A stretch of 64,000 nucleotides of DNA from the NCBI RefSeq assembly GCF_009617755.1, contig NZ_BGZH01000001.1, positions 124,001-188,000 on the forward strand, in the 5' to 3' direction. The stretch is from Marinobacter salsuginis (GTDB lineage Bacteria; Pseudomonadota; Gammaproteobacteria; Pseudomonadales; Oleiphilaceae). Position 1 is the stretch's first letter. Each line of letters begins with the position of its first letter. Made by a program: the position numbers and the translations under genes. A model generated the notes under the pieces. The model worked only from the letters and a program-made list of their open reading frames with translations. It was not told the DNA's origin and did not search any database. This document shows, piece by piece, positions 40,143-49,284 of this stretch.

Positions 40143-42875
40143 ATGCTGCTCACCACCAAGTTTCTCAGGCCTACCTCCGATGCTCGCGCAGTCAAGCGCG
40201 ACCGCCTGAGCGACCTGCTCGAGCCCCATGGCCCCAAACGACTGAACCTGGTGATTGCTCCAGCCGGGTTTGGAAAGACCACACTGGTCGCCCAGTGGTG
40301 CGCACGAGTTACCTCACCCACCGCCTGGTTATCTCTGGACGAGCACGATGATGAGCCCAGGCGTTTCTGGCAATACGTTATCGGCGCCTTCGAACAGGCC
40401 GGGCTGAACGGCGCCGCCGAGTTGCGTAAACAGCTGGCGCACCAGTCTGACGAGTCCTTTACCGAGGCCATCACCGGTTTGATCAATATCCTGGCTCAGG
40501 ACGGCAGTGCGTGGGGCCTCGTACTGGACGATTTCCACTTTGTTGGAAACCCGGCTATCCACCGGCAGTTTGCCTACTTCATCGACTATCTGCCGCCGGG
40601 AATCCTGGTCACCCTGGCGTCCCGAACAGAGCCGCCCCTGCCGCTCGCACGTTGGCGCGTCCGCCGCTGGATTGAGGATATCCACCCTGGCCTGTTGGCC
40701 TTCTCAGAGGGCGAGTGTCGGCAGTTCTTCCGCGAAACCATGGGGCTTCAGATCTCAGACGAAGATGTCCACACCGTTTACCATAAAACCGAAGGCTGGG
40801 TGGCCGCCATGCAGCTTTCCGCCCTGTCTTCGACATTCTCCGGGAAGGAAGCTGCGAAGTCAGGGAGCCAGATAAATCTGGATGAGCGCTACATCAGCGA
40901 TTATGTTTTGAGCGAAGTGCTGGAACAACAACCCCGGGATATTGCGGACTTCCTGCTTGAAACCGCCTGCTGCCCCCGGCTCTGCGCTTCCCTGTGTGAT
41001 TCAATCCGCGAGTCCAGCGACAGCCAGGAAATGCTTGAGAGACTTCTGGGTCAGAACCTGTTCCTGATTCCGCTGGATACTCGTAACGAATGGTTTCGCT
41101 ATCACGATCTGTTCCGGGATGCGCTGCTGCTCAGGATCAGTCATACAGAACCGGAAAAGGCAACGCGCCTCTGGCAACGCACTGTGGAGTGGCTATTGGC
41201 CCACGGTCATGTCCAGGAGGCCATTGCCCAGATCGTCCGTCAGACGGACTGGCCCTGGCTCGCCCGGGTACTGGCCGAACACGGGAACAATCTGATTCAT
41301 GGTGGCTACCATCTGCCCGTTCTGGGCTGGCTCGATGCCCTGCCACAGTCGCTGGTCAACGATAACCCACAACTCCAGATGCTCCGTATCTGGGGATTAT
41401 TCTTTGCCAACCGCGTGGATACTCTGGAACCGCTGCTATCGGCCCTTGAGGATCTGCTCGACCGTCAGGTGGCTGATTCACACCCGGATGCCGAAGGGGC
41501 TCTCGGACTACAGAGTGAGATCTCGCTGATGCGCTCGTATCTGGCCCGTACCCGGAGTGACGACAAGAGCGCCGCCGACCTCACCCGCCAGGTGCTCCGC
41601 GAGATAGATCACACCCGCATACCGTTGAAATCCGTGACCTATTACGGATTGGGCCTGGATTGCTATGGCAAGGGTGAGCTTACTGAAGCCGAGGACGCAC
41701 TCCAGTCAGCCGTTCGATACGGGCAGGTCGAACATAAACCCAGCACGGTGCTCTCGAGTGGCGGACTGTTGGCCTGGATTCAGTACAACCGGGGCGATAT
41801 CGATCTGGCGCTGGAAACCTCCACTGACATCCGGCAATGGGTGGATAAGCATTACGCAGACCCCAGCCAACCGAGGCTCATTTCCTGTTGGCAAAACAGC
41901 ACCCTGTGTGAAATCCATAGGGAGCGCAACCATTCAGAGCTCGCAGCGATGCATCTGAAGCCGCTTCTGGAGCATGTGGAGCGGGGCACGGAACCGGGGC
42001 AGCATGTGATCATTCAGTACGTTCGTGGCCATCTTGCCTTCAGCGAAGGTAAGCTTCAGGAGGCAATTGAGGCGCTGGAGGATGCCTCCCAGACAGGCCG
42101 AAAACGCCGTGAACAGATCGTATTCGAACCACCGGCAAGCACGGCCCTTCTTGCGCGGTGCTATCTCGCCACCGGCCACCCGGAAAAAGCCAGGGCCTGC
42201 CTGGATGCCAGGGCAGACGGCGAATTTACCAACCCGCTTCACCTTGAACAAAGCCGAATCAGCGAAGCACGTGTACTGGTGGCACTGAATCAGCCAGAAC
42301 GTGCCCAGGAAATACTAAGCGCCCTGCTGAAACCGGCTGAACGCAATGCCCACAACCGTCACCTGGTGGAGATACTTTTGGTTTATGGCGAGGCCCTGGC
42401 ACAGCAAAAGCGGAACGACGAATCGCAACAGATGCTGACCCGGGCATTAAATCTGGCCGCTGAGGCCGGGTTCATGCGACTGTTTGCCGAGGAAAGCCCG
42501 GATCTTCGCGCCTTGCTGCTGGAGCTGCCCGCGCTGAACGGCCCTGGCAGCTGGAACACCAATCTCAGGAAGATGCTTGTTGATCAGAGCCAATCGAGAC
42601 AGGTGAATTCTGACACTCGAGAAACCCCAACCAGCCGTTCGGCTCATAAGCCGGCACCGCAACCAACAGCGCTACCCGAACCACTCAGCCAGCGCGAGCT
42701 CGAGGTGCTGGCCTTGATTCATGAGGGGCATGCCAACAAGGAAATCGCCTCAAAAATGAAGGTCGCGCCGGCGACCGTAAAAGCCCACATTCGGAACCTC
42801 TACGGCAAACTGGGCGTCGGCCGCAGGACCGAGGCCCTGGCCCGCGCCCGGGACCTCGGGCTGTTTGAAGCCTGA
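40143..42875 (+). CDS. MalT-like LuxR-family transcriptional regulator
   Basis: A 910-residue STAND-type regulator: P-loop APAGFGKTTLV (39-49), winged-helix and arm region, a long superhelical TPR sensor (about 380-830) and a C-terminal LuxR helix-turn-helix (last ~65 residues, LSQRELEVLALIHEGHANKEIASKMKVAPATVKAHIRNLY). ATG 40143 matches the MalT N-terminus (MLLTTKFLRP). It would switch on promoters when a ligand binds the sensor. No maltose genes are near. MalT-like regulators also sit beside cysB-cysH-pabB in P. aeruginosa. AlkS is another member, so an alkane or lipid role is possible but unsupported. Confidence 0.92.
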   Translation: MLLTTKFLRPTSDARAVKRDRLSDLLEPHGPKRLNLVIAPAGFGKTTLVAQWCARVTSPTAWLSLDEHDDEPRRFWQYVIGAFEQAGLNGAAELRKQLAHQSDESFTEAITGLINILAQDGSAWGLVLDDFHFVGNPAIHRQFAYFIDYLPPGILVTLASRTEPPLPLARWRVRRWIEDIHPGLLAFSEGECRQFFRETMGLQISDEDVHTVYHKTEGWVAAMQLSALSSTFSGKEAAKSGSQINLDERYISDYVLSEVLEQQPRDIADFLLETACCPRLCASLCDSIRESSDSQEMLERLLGQNLFLIPLDTRNEWFRYHDLFRDALLLRISHTEPEKATRLWQRTVEWLLAHGHVQEAIAQIVRQTDWPWLARVLAEHGNNLIHGGYHLPVLGWLDALPQSLVNDNPQLQMLRIWGLFFANRVDTLEPLLSALEDLLDRQVADSHPDAEGALGLQSEISLMRSYLARTRSDDKSAADLTRQVLREIDHTRIPLKSVTYYGLGLDCYGKGELTEAEDALQSAVRYGQVEHKPSTVLSSGGLLAWIQYNRGDIDLALETSTDIRQWVDKHYADPSQPRLISCWQNSTLCEIHRERNHSELAAMHLKPLLEHVERGTEPGQHVIIQYVRGHLAFSEGKLQEAIEALEDASQTGRKRREQIVFEPPASTALLARCYLATGHPEKARACLDARADGEFTNPLHLEQSRISEARVLVALNQPERAQEILSALLKPAERNAHNRHLVEILLVYGEALAQQKRNDESQQMLTRALNLAAEAGFMRLFAEESPDLRALLLELPALNGPGSWNTNLRKMLVDQSQSRQVNSDTRETPTSRSAHKPAPQPTALPEPLSQRELEVLALIHEGHANKEIASKMKVAPATVKAHIRNLYGKLGVGRRTEALARARDLGLFEA

Positions 42876-42890
42876 GTTCGAGGCAGTCAG

Positions 42891-42912
42891 AAATGTGACC
42901 GGCGTCACATTC
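42891..42912. promoter_or_regulatory. Perfect CRP/Vfr consensus site
   Basis: TGTGA-ccggcg-TCACA (42894-42909), with A/T flanks, matches the full CRP half-sites without error. A perfect 10-base match is expected about 0.06 times in 64 kb. It lies 19 bp after the MalT-like stop and about 84 bp before the likely start of the candidate small RNA, a distance at which CRP can activate. Confidence 0.7.
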
Positions 42913-42950
42913 TGCACCAACAATCTAAGCCCGCTACGCCCTTTGGACGA

Positions 42951-42979
42951 TCCGACTACGCCCTCTAATCCCCTATGAT
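42951..42979 (+). promoter_or_regulatory. Putative promoter of candidate small RNA
   Basis: TCCGAC, 17 nt, TATGAT. The weak -35 fits an activator-dependent promoter with the CRP-type site upstream. An alternative pair is TTGGAC (42943) with TCTAAT (42964), spacing 15. Confidence 0.45.
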
Positions 42980-42985
42980 TATTCC

Positions 42986-43119
42986 AACGGTGAGGGAAAC
43001 CTCACCAGGAATTCTGAAACTTCAGGCCTTCAGATTTCTTGTTCCGCGTTGTTTCGACGCCCGGGTTCGAAAGAACCCCTTTTGACGAGAGCCACCCCAT
43101 CCGGGCTGGCTCTTTTTTT
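42986..43119 (+). ncRNA. Candidate orphan small RNA
   Basis: About 134 nt between the predicted start and a terminator, with no downstream gene on this strand. It holds a perfect 7-bp stem capped by GAAA (GGTGAGG-GAAA-CCTCACC, 42989-43006), a short CTGA-AACT-TCAG stem, a GCGT/ACGC stem near 43046-43060 and GGGTTC-GAAA-GAACCC (43063-43078), then the terminator hairpin. A 36-codon frame (42975-43085) overlaps it but lacks a ribosome site. The other reading is a long 3' UTR of the MalT-like gene. Not a family I can name. Confidence 0.55.
43089..43119 (+). terminator. Rho-independent terminator
   Basis: GAGCCACCCC and GGGCTGGCTC pair with one mismatch around ATCC, followed by TTTTTTTA. The T-run is only on the plus strand, so it serves the plus-strand unit and not dinG. 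Confidence 0.9.
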
Positions 43120-43145
43120 ATGCCCAGGTAACCCGAGGCCAAGCC

Positions 43146-45350
43146 CTAACGCTCGATCATTCGACGGAACGGAGGCAAAGCGTCCAGTAAAAGCTGCCCA
43201 TAACGCCTGGTAATTATGCGTCGATCCAGAATGGTCACCCTGCCGGTATCCTGCTCGGTTCGAAGCAACCGCCCCACCGCCTGGACCAATTTGATCGAAG
43301 CATCCGGTACCGTGATTTCCATAAAGGGATTACCGCCTCGTTGCGTCACCCACTCCGCCAGACTCGCCTCAATGGGGTCGTCCGGCACGGAAAACGGAAG
43401 ACGGGTAATTACAACGTGGTGCAAGTACTTTCCGGGCAAATCTATGCCCTCTGCAAAACTGGCCACACCAAACAGAACACTCGGTCGACCTTCGTCCACC
43501 CGGCTGCAATGCTGGCGAAGCACTTCGCCCTTGGCCATATCGTCCTGGGTGATGATGAGATCCGGATACTCCGGGGCCAGTGCGTCGCGCACCTGCTGCA
43601 TCTGGCGGCGCGAGGTGAATAAGACCAGGGTCGCTTTCTCGCCCGCCCAGAGGTCAGGCAATCGCCTTATAAGCTCATCAGCAAAGCCGTCATCCGTTGG
43701 CATGGCAGACATCGCCGGAACCTCAACCGTCGCCATCTCACCGTACCGGAAAGAGCTGGGTACAACGAGAAAACGGCTTCCCTGGGGCAACCCCGCCCGG
43801 GCATTCAAACGATCAAACCGTCCAAGTGCAGTCAGCGTGGCACTCGTGAGAACCGCTCCGTACGCCCGGGACCAGAGCCTCGAGTACAAAAGGTTATCCG
43901 CCAATACGGGAGAACTGTAGAGGGTAATGTCCTCCGCGTGATCCCAACGCTGGCGTACTGCCCATCTGGCCGGTGGCGGGCTTTTCTGTGTTTGTGGCCT
44001 GGCCGCGGGCTCCTCAGCCGCTTCGCTGTCAGTTTCTGGTTCACTGACAGGTTTGGCGCTGCCCTGCTCGCACCAGGCCGTCCACAGCCTTAGCTGGTCT
44101 TCTGCCCGGGCGTGAAACGAGCCGATCACCGGATACCAGGCTTCCGCGGTTTCCCGGTCGATCTCATGTTCCTTGCGTTCGTCGAAGGCGCCCTGAAGCT
44201 CATCCGCCAGGACACCCAATTGCCGGACCATATTGGCGGTTGCAATACGGCTCTCGGCCGCCAGCTCCGCCATAGCCTCCGGTAACTCACCTTCCGGATA
44301 ACGCCATTGGGCCGTCCGGCGCTCCTCGTTGAACTCCCACCCGGTATTCTGCTCAGCTTCCTCGTAGACCCGGTTCAGCACGAGATCCACCTCCCGCGAA
44401 GCGGAACTGATTCGATCCAGCGACTTTGCGGCCTGGGTACCAGCCGCGAGGTATGGCTGCATTTTCACCAGCGCCTGGGAAAGCTGTTTCAGCCATTGCC
44501 GGGTGGCGTTCAGGGGAAGCGATGCGGCGAAGTGATTGAGCGCCTTGTCCGGAAGGTGGTGAGCCTCATCGAAAATATAGAGAGCATTCTCCGGCTCGGG
44601 CAGAATCGCCCCGCCGCCGAGCGCCAGGTCCGCGAGCACCAGATCGTGGTTGGCGACCACGATATCGGCATCGTCCAGGTCTTTACGGGCATCGAAAAAC
44701 GCACAACTGTCGAAGTAGGCGCAGTGACGGTTGGTGCATTGACGGTGATCTGTGGTCACCTGTCGCCAGACATCGTCCGGGATCTGCTCCGGCCAATGGT
44801 CCCGGTCGCCGTCCCACTCCCGGGACCCATAGCTCGCCAGCATCTCTTCAAAAAACGCTCGGGTACCGGGCTCTTCGTTTTTGGGGCCGTCCAGCAGGAA
44901 CAGGGGCATGGTATCGCTGTCGGTATTACCCTCATCGTGCAGACGGGCTTCCAAACGGGACATGCACAGGTAGCGGCCCCGACCCTTTGCCAGCGTCCAG
45001 TTGAAATCCATTTTGCTGTGCTTTTTCAGGTCGGGAAGGTCCTTGAGTACGATCTGGTCCTGAAGAGCCACGGTCGCGGTGGAAATCACAAGGGTTTTGC
45101 CCAGGGCTTTTGCCACCGGAATGGCAGCGATCAGGTAGGCAAGGGTCTTGCCGGTACCAGTGCCTGCCTCCACAACACAAGCCGAGGCCGGTGAGGTTCT
45201 CTGGCCATCGTTCTCGGTGATATCGCCCATGTACCTGGCGATTTCAGCAATCATCAGACGCTGACCATAGCGCGCCCGGATGTCCTTGCCGGCGAGCACA
45301 TCGCGATAACCTTGCTGGATGGATTGCTTGATGTCGTCGGTCAGTGGCAT
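43146..45350 (-). CDS. dinG: ATP-dependent DNA helicase DinG
   Basis: A 5'-3' XPD-like helicase that removes R-loops and aids fork progress. Walker A is EAGTGTGKT (61-69); the iron-sulfur cysteines are one in RYLCMSRLEA and three in CTNRHCAYFDSC; the DEAH box is in IFDEAHHLPD; motif VI is QAVGRLLRTEQDTGRV. Length 734. The start overlaps the gspB stop as TGATG, so it is coupled to gspB, an odd partner. Confidence 0.95.
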   Translation of the reverse strand: MPLTDDIKQSIQQGYRDVLAGKDIRARYGQRLMIAEIARYMGDITENDGQRTSPASACVVEAGTGTGKTLAYLIAAIPVAKALGKTLVISTATVALQDQIVLKDLPDLKKHSKMDFNWTLAKGRGRYLCMSRLEARLHDEGNTDSDTMPLFLLDGPKNEEPGTRAFFEEMLASYGSREWDGDRDHWPEQIPDDVWRQVTTDHRQCTNRHCAYFDSCAFFDARKDLDDADIVVANHDLVLADLALGGGAILPEPENALYIFDEAHHLPDKALNHFAASLPLNATRQWLKQLSQALVKMQPYLAAGTQAAKSLDRISSASREVDLVLNRVYEEAEQNTGWEFNEERRTAQWRYPEGELPEAMAELAAESRIATANMVRQLGVLADELQGAFDERKEHEIDRETAEAWYPVIGSFHARAEDQLRLWTAWCEQGSAKPVSEPETDSEAAEEPAARPQTQKSPPPARWAVRQRWDHAEDITLYSSPVLADNLLYSRLWSRAYGAVLTSATLTALGRFDRLNARAGLPQGSRFLVVPSSFRYGEMATVEVPAMSAMPTDDGFADELIRRLPDLWAGEKATLVLFTSRRQMQQVRDALAPEYPDLIITQDDMAKGEVLRQHCSRVDEGRPSVLFGVASFAEGIDLPGKYLHHVVITRLPFSVPDDPIEASLAEWVTQRGGNPFMEITVPDASIKLVQAVGRLLRTEQDTGRVTILDRRIITRRYGQLLLDALPPFRRMIER

Positions 45351-46078
45351 CAGCGGGGGCTCACCCAGTCCCGCACAACGCCAACCCGGAAACGGCGCCC
45401 GTCACGGCTCAACACCACGCCCTCTTCGGTGATATCGTCCACTCGCAGGCCCTCGAACGTATCGCCCACCCGAAGATATGTATTGTTGATCATCACCCGG
45501 CGGGATGCGGGAGAGGACGAATAGATATGGCTGTTAAAGGTCAAATCCGGAACGCTCTTCTGGAATGAAAGCGGCAACTCTACCAGATGAGGCACACGGT
45601 CTGCCTGCCGCTGTTCCACTACCGGCACGGTGGTCTCGGATATTGCGGATGAGGGCACGATAACCGTCGCCCGCTCCCTGCGCTCAGGTTCAGGCGTTTC
45701 AGTGGCAATTGGCGGAGGCGTTGAATCAGCGACGTCGGATTCCGGAACTGCCCCCGTCTCGGCGACAGGGCTTTCCGACATCGGATCCGATTCCGCATCG
45801 GGCGTCACCGAAACCGGTTCCGGTGCGTTCTTCACAATATCCTGTCCGGGTGACACCTCTGCCTGATCCGCAGAACCCCAGGGCAGCGGCGTGCCCGGCC
45901 AGAATAGGAAGGCGAGAACACCCGCGTTAAGCATCAGTGCCAGCGCTACCCAAACAGCCGGCGACACCCGCTTTTTCTTCGGACGATGTATCAGCTGAAC
46001 CTGCTGACCGAGGTCAGGAACGCGCCCCTGCTGCCGCTCGGTTTCAGATTTTCGCAATGCGTCAAGAATGTAAGACAT
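45350..46078 (-). CDS. gspB: Type II secretion accessory protein GspB
   Basis: Inner-membrane partner of GspA that helps place the secretin GspD. The 242-residue protein has a cytoplasmic start MSYILDALRKSETERQQG typical of GspB/ExeB, one membrane helix (about 41-61), a long Pro/Glu/Thr-rich periplasmic linker and a C-terminal GspB domain (SFQKSVPDLTFNSHIYSSSPASRRVMIN). Two bp separate it from gspA. The rest of the gsp operon is not in this window. Confidence 0.93.
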   Translation of the reverse strand: MSYILDALRKSETERQQGRVPDLGQQVQLIHRPKKKRVSPAVWVALALMLNAGVLAFLFWPGTPLPWGSADQAEVSPGQDIVKNAPEPVSVTPDAESDPMSESPVAETGAVPESDVADSTPPPIATETPEPERRERATVIVPSSAISETTVPVVEQRQADRVPHLVELPLSFQKSVPDLTFNSHIYSSSPASRRVMINNTYLRVGDTFEGLRVDDITEEGVVLSRDGRRFRVGVVRDWVSPR

Positions 46079-46080
46079 GG

Positions 46081-47766
46081 TTACTCTCGACCTTCAGACT
46101 GCTTGGGCTTAAGGCGAGGAATGGAAGCCTCCAAATCATTGTTGATCTGGATGATCGTCATGGCGCCAGCAATTCCATCCACAGTGAGCCCTGTAATTGC
46201 CTGATACCAGCGAACCTGCTCTTCCGCATCCATTCGTTTAACGCGATCGCTTTCAGCACGGGAATCACTGTGCATATCCGCCAGGTCCATCATTCGCGCA
46301 CCGATCCAGAGTTGCTCACCACCGCCATTACTGTAGAACCCGTCTCCCGTCAGGTATTCGGGCAAGCGCCAGAGTACCCGATATTCACCGAACCAGTGGC
46401 GCTCGATACTGGCAAAGGAAACAGTCTGGTTGCCAGACGGTAGGGCCACCTCTGCCGTATCGCCATCGAGTCTGCGGAGCACGACAAAACCGGTGTTGCC
46501 GGCCTCATCCTGAAGCTGAAGCATGGCCGGGCGGTCGAGAAATTCCAGGCTTCGGCGGCTGCCCTGTCGATCAAGACACCCCAGCCCGCTTTCTCGGGCC
46601 CATTCGCAGGCCACGGGCGCTTCCGATGGCTGGTAGTCCCTTCCCCAGATCCCGAAAAGCACCTGGAACGCCGAAACGGAATCCAGAAGCTGATCCGGTA
46701 CGGCCTGCTCAGGAGGCCGAGTCGGCTCTTCTGTCGCCGGTAATGGCGCTTCCTCAACTTGTCCGGATTGCTCCTCCACCCGCTCAACTGCCCCTTTCAG
46801 CGGCTCTGCCGACGGCAGACCTGATGAGACTGCACTGTCGGGAGACCACCGCTCGAACAACCAGGCGGTTCCGATAATGGCCACCAGTATTGACGCGGCA
46901 ACGATCAGGTACTGTGTTCTGTCAGCGGATCGGCGTGATCGTGAAGGTACGGGACCAAAGGAAGCGCCACGCACTTCCTTTGCTGCGTGGCGGATATGAT
47001 CAGCCGTGATTTCATGTTCACCTTCCGCGTAAGCGCCCAATAGAGCCCGGTCGCTGATCAGATTGATCAGGCGAGGAATGCCCTGACTCTCCCGAAAGAG
47101 ACGAGTCATCGCACGCTGAGAAAATATGTCGCCGCGCATGCCGGCCACGCTGAGTCGGTAGCGAAGATACGCTGGCAACTCGTCCCGCCCGATGGCGTCG
47201 AGGTGGTAGCGTGCGGTTACCCGCTGGTTCAACTGTCGCAACTCCGGCAGCGCCAACATTTCCTGAAGCTCGGGCTGGCCAAGCAGGACAATCTGAAGCA
47301 GTTTCTTCTCTGCCGTCTCCAGGTTGGTCAGAAGCCGTAGCTGTTCCAGTACCTCGGCCGACAGGTTCTGAGCTTCGTCAATCATCAGCACTTTGTGGCG
47401 CCCAGCCGCATGGGCCTTGAGCAGGTCCTGGTTTATCAGGTCCACCAGTTCCTTAATGGTGGCACTGATTTCATGGGGGATTTCCAGCTCGTCACAGATG
47501 GAGGACAACAGCTCCCGGGCAGAGAGTCTCGGATTCAGGATCAGCGCGATATCAACGTTATCCGGTACATTTTCGATGAAACATCGGGAAACGGTGGTTT
47601 TTCCGGTCCCCACTTCACCGGTGATCACGATAAAACCACCCTGCCCCTGGACCCCATACATCAGGTGCGCCAGCGCCTCCTTGTGGCGATCGCTCAGGTA
47701 CAGGTAACGAGGGTCCGGGGCAATGGAAAACGGCGGTTCGCGAAAGCCGAAAAAATCGTAATACAT
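46081..47766 (-). CDS. gspA: Type II secretion ATPase GspA with peptidoglycan-binding domain
   Basis: Works with GspB to pass the secretin through peptidoglycan. The N-terminal AAA domain has Walker A GEVGTGKTT (50-58) and MIDEAQNLS; one membrane helix lies near 288-305. The C-terminal peptidoglycan_binding_1 motif is seen as VRWYQAITGLTVDGIAGAMT. Length 561. It starts 1 bp after the patatin stop. Confidence 0.94.
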   Translation of the reverse strand: MYYDFFGFREPPFSIAPDPRYLYLSDRHKEALAHLMYGVQGQGGFIVITGEVGTGKTTVSRCFIENVPDNVDIALILNPRLSARELLSSICDELEIPHEISATIKELVDLINQDLLKAHAAGRHKVLMIDEAQNLSAEVLEQLRLLTNLETAEKKLLQIVLLGQPELQEMLALPELRQLNQRVTARYHLDAIGRDELPAYLRYRLSVAGMRGDIFSQRAMTRLFRESQGIPRLINLISDRALLGAYAEGEHEITADHIRHAAKEVRGASFGPVPSRSRRSADRTQYLIVAASILVAIIGTAWLFERWSPDSAVSSGLPSAEPLKGAVERVEEQSGQVEEAPLPATEEPTRPPEQAVPDQLLDSVSAFQVLFGIWGRDYQPSEAPVACEWARESGLGCLDRQGSRRSLEFLDRPAMLQLQDEAGNTGFVVLRRLDGDTAEVALPSGNQTVSFASIERHWFGEYRVLWRLPEYLTGDGFYSNGGGEQLWIGARMMDLADMHSDSRAESDRVKRMDAEEQVRWYQAITGLTVDGIAGAMTIIQINNDLEASIPRLKPKQSEGRE

Positions 47767-47767
47767 A

Positions 47768-49255
47768 TCAGGACGTACCGGAATCCGCGTTACTGATCAG
47801 TCTGAGTTCGGCGGTGCGCCGGTTCTGTTGTTTAAGCCTTCGCACACACCGCTCCAGGGTTTTGGAGATGCGGGCATGGGAGCGGATCATGGAGATCTTG
47901 GGCCAGGTGGCGCGTTCGCCCGCCAGAATCATCTGACGCACGTAGGCCGGATCAGGGTTCGCCAGCATCCTGCTGTAGTCCTTGAACGAGTACGAGGGGG
48001 CGATAGTGACGTCTCCGGAATAGCGCTGGGCCATAATGGTGTACAACTGGCCCGACATCTGCCTCAGAAGTTCCGGCCGCAGGCGTTTACGGAGGTAATC
48101 GAACACCCCCTGGCCGTGGAACTGAATTTCGGACTTCATCAAATGCATCGGCAGGTTGCCAAAAGACAGCTTTTCATCACGACCGCGCTGGCTCAGGAAG
48201 GGCACCACATGGGGGTTGGTCTGGCTAACGATGGTGTAGTTCACATCGTACAGGTGCATCAAGCGCTCAATGGGCAGATCGCTCACAACCGAGCCATCCA
48301 CAAACTTCAGGCGTGGCATATAGGGCAGCGTGTTGCCCTGGATGTCCTTTTTCATCAGGGTAACCGGCGGGAAAATACCCGGAACCGCGGCGCTCGCCAG
48401 TACCGCACTCCAGACCATCAGGTAAGGCGACGTATATCCGCACAGCAGGCGAGCCTTCTGGTGAGCCTGTACCGGAGAAACACTCACGTTGATCGAACGG
48501 CCGGTACGCTGGTATGCCTCCTCAAAGGTGTATTCGCCAATATTGCCGCGCAGACAGTTGCGAAGCTCTTCCTGATCCATCAGCCCGTCTCCGCGAACGG
48601 CACTGAGCAGGCCCCGCCACTTCCACGCTTTCAGGTTATGGTTTTCCGGCACCAGCATTTCGGGGATTTCCGCGTCAGTATGAACACCGAGAATGCCCGC
48701 AATAATGGCGCCGATACTTGAGCCGGCGATAACCTGCGGCAGAAGCCCTTTTTCCCAGAGGGCCTTGATGACTCCGAAATGGAAAACACCAAGGGTAGCG
48801 CCGCCACTGAGCAAAAGCGCCGGTCGACCATAGCTTGTCAGGGTATCGCGAAAGAACTGCAGCTTGTCAGCAACGGAAAAACCGGGGACGGGTTGATCAC
48901 AGAGGTAATCCAGGGCTTCACACACCTGGGTAATGTATTCTTCGATCAGGTGTTTGGTGCCAACGCGGGATCGCGTGTAAAGTGCCGGGCTGCCCATGTT
49001 CCCGAGATCGTGGTGCAGTCCCTCCCTCAGGGCCCGCTTCAGGCGTTCGACATCATTCTGTTGGCGATACTGTTTCAGGTTGCTCAGGCGGTCATAAATC
49101 AATTCGTAGTGATAGAGATCGGAAGCGAAATCCTCTTTCCACTCGGCGTTACCTTCCAGAAAATCCAACTCCAACGCTGCTGCCTTCCAGACTTCATAAT
49201 TCGGCGCCTCGGCCAGCATCTTCCGGAATTTGGCTATTCTTGGATCCTTCAGCAC
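47768..49255 (-). CDS. DUF3336/patatin lipase
   Basis: A 495-residue soluble lipase-like protein: DUF3336 N-terminal part (about 1-140), then a patatin domain with LSGGATLGVFHFGV, nucleophile S180 in GSSIG and Asp in FVDGSVVSDLP. This plan is shared with yeast and plant triacylglycerol lipases (TGL/SDP1) and bacterial homologues, so storage-lipid hydrolysis is a fair guess in an oil-storing marine bacterium. No signal peptide. Leads the gspA-gspB-dinG unit. Confidence 0.9.
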   Translation of the reverse strand: MLKDPRIAKFRKMLAEAPNYEVWKAAALELDFLEGNAEWKEDFASDLYHYELIYDRLSNLKQYRQQNDVERLKRALREGLHHDLGNMGSPALYTRSRVGTKHLIEEYITQVCEALDYLCDQPVPGFSVADKLQFFRDTLTSYGRPALLLSGGATLGVFHFGVIKALWEKGLLPQVIAGSSIGAIIAGILGVHTDAEIPEMLVPENHNLKAWKWRGLLSAVRGDGLMDQEELRNCLRGNIGEYTFEEAYQRTGRSINVSVSPVQAHQKARLLCGYTSPYLMVWSAVLASAAVPGIFPPVTLMKKDIQGNTLPYMPRLKFVDGSVVSDLPIERLMHLYDVNYTIVSQTNPHVVPFLSQRGRDEKLSFGNLPMHLMKSEIQFHGQGVFDYLRKRLRPELLRQMSGQLYTIMAQRYSGDVTIAPSYSFKDYSRMLANPDPAYVRQMILAGERATWPKISMIRSHARISKTLERCVRRLKQQNRRTAELRLISNADSGTS

Positions 49256-49284
49256 CGCTGACCTCCTATCAATCCGGATGACGC

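Noticed and set aside
43063..43078. GGGTTCGAAAGAACCC, tRNA T-arm-like sequence
   Set aside because: No acceptor, D or anticodon arm around it; it is a simple GAAA-capped hairpin.
42975..43085. A 36-codon ORF inside the candidate small RNA
   Set aside because: No ribosome site and no start of transcript that would make it leaderless; the stems explain the region better.
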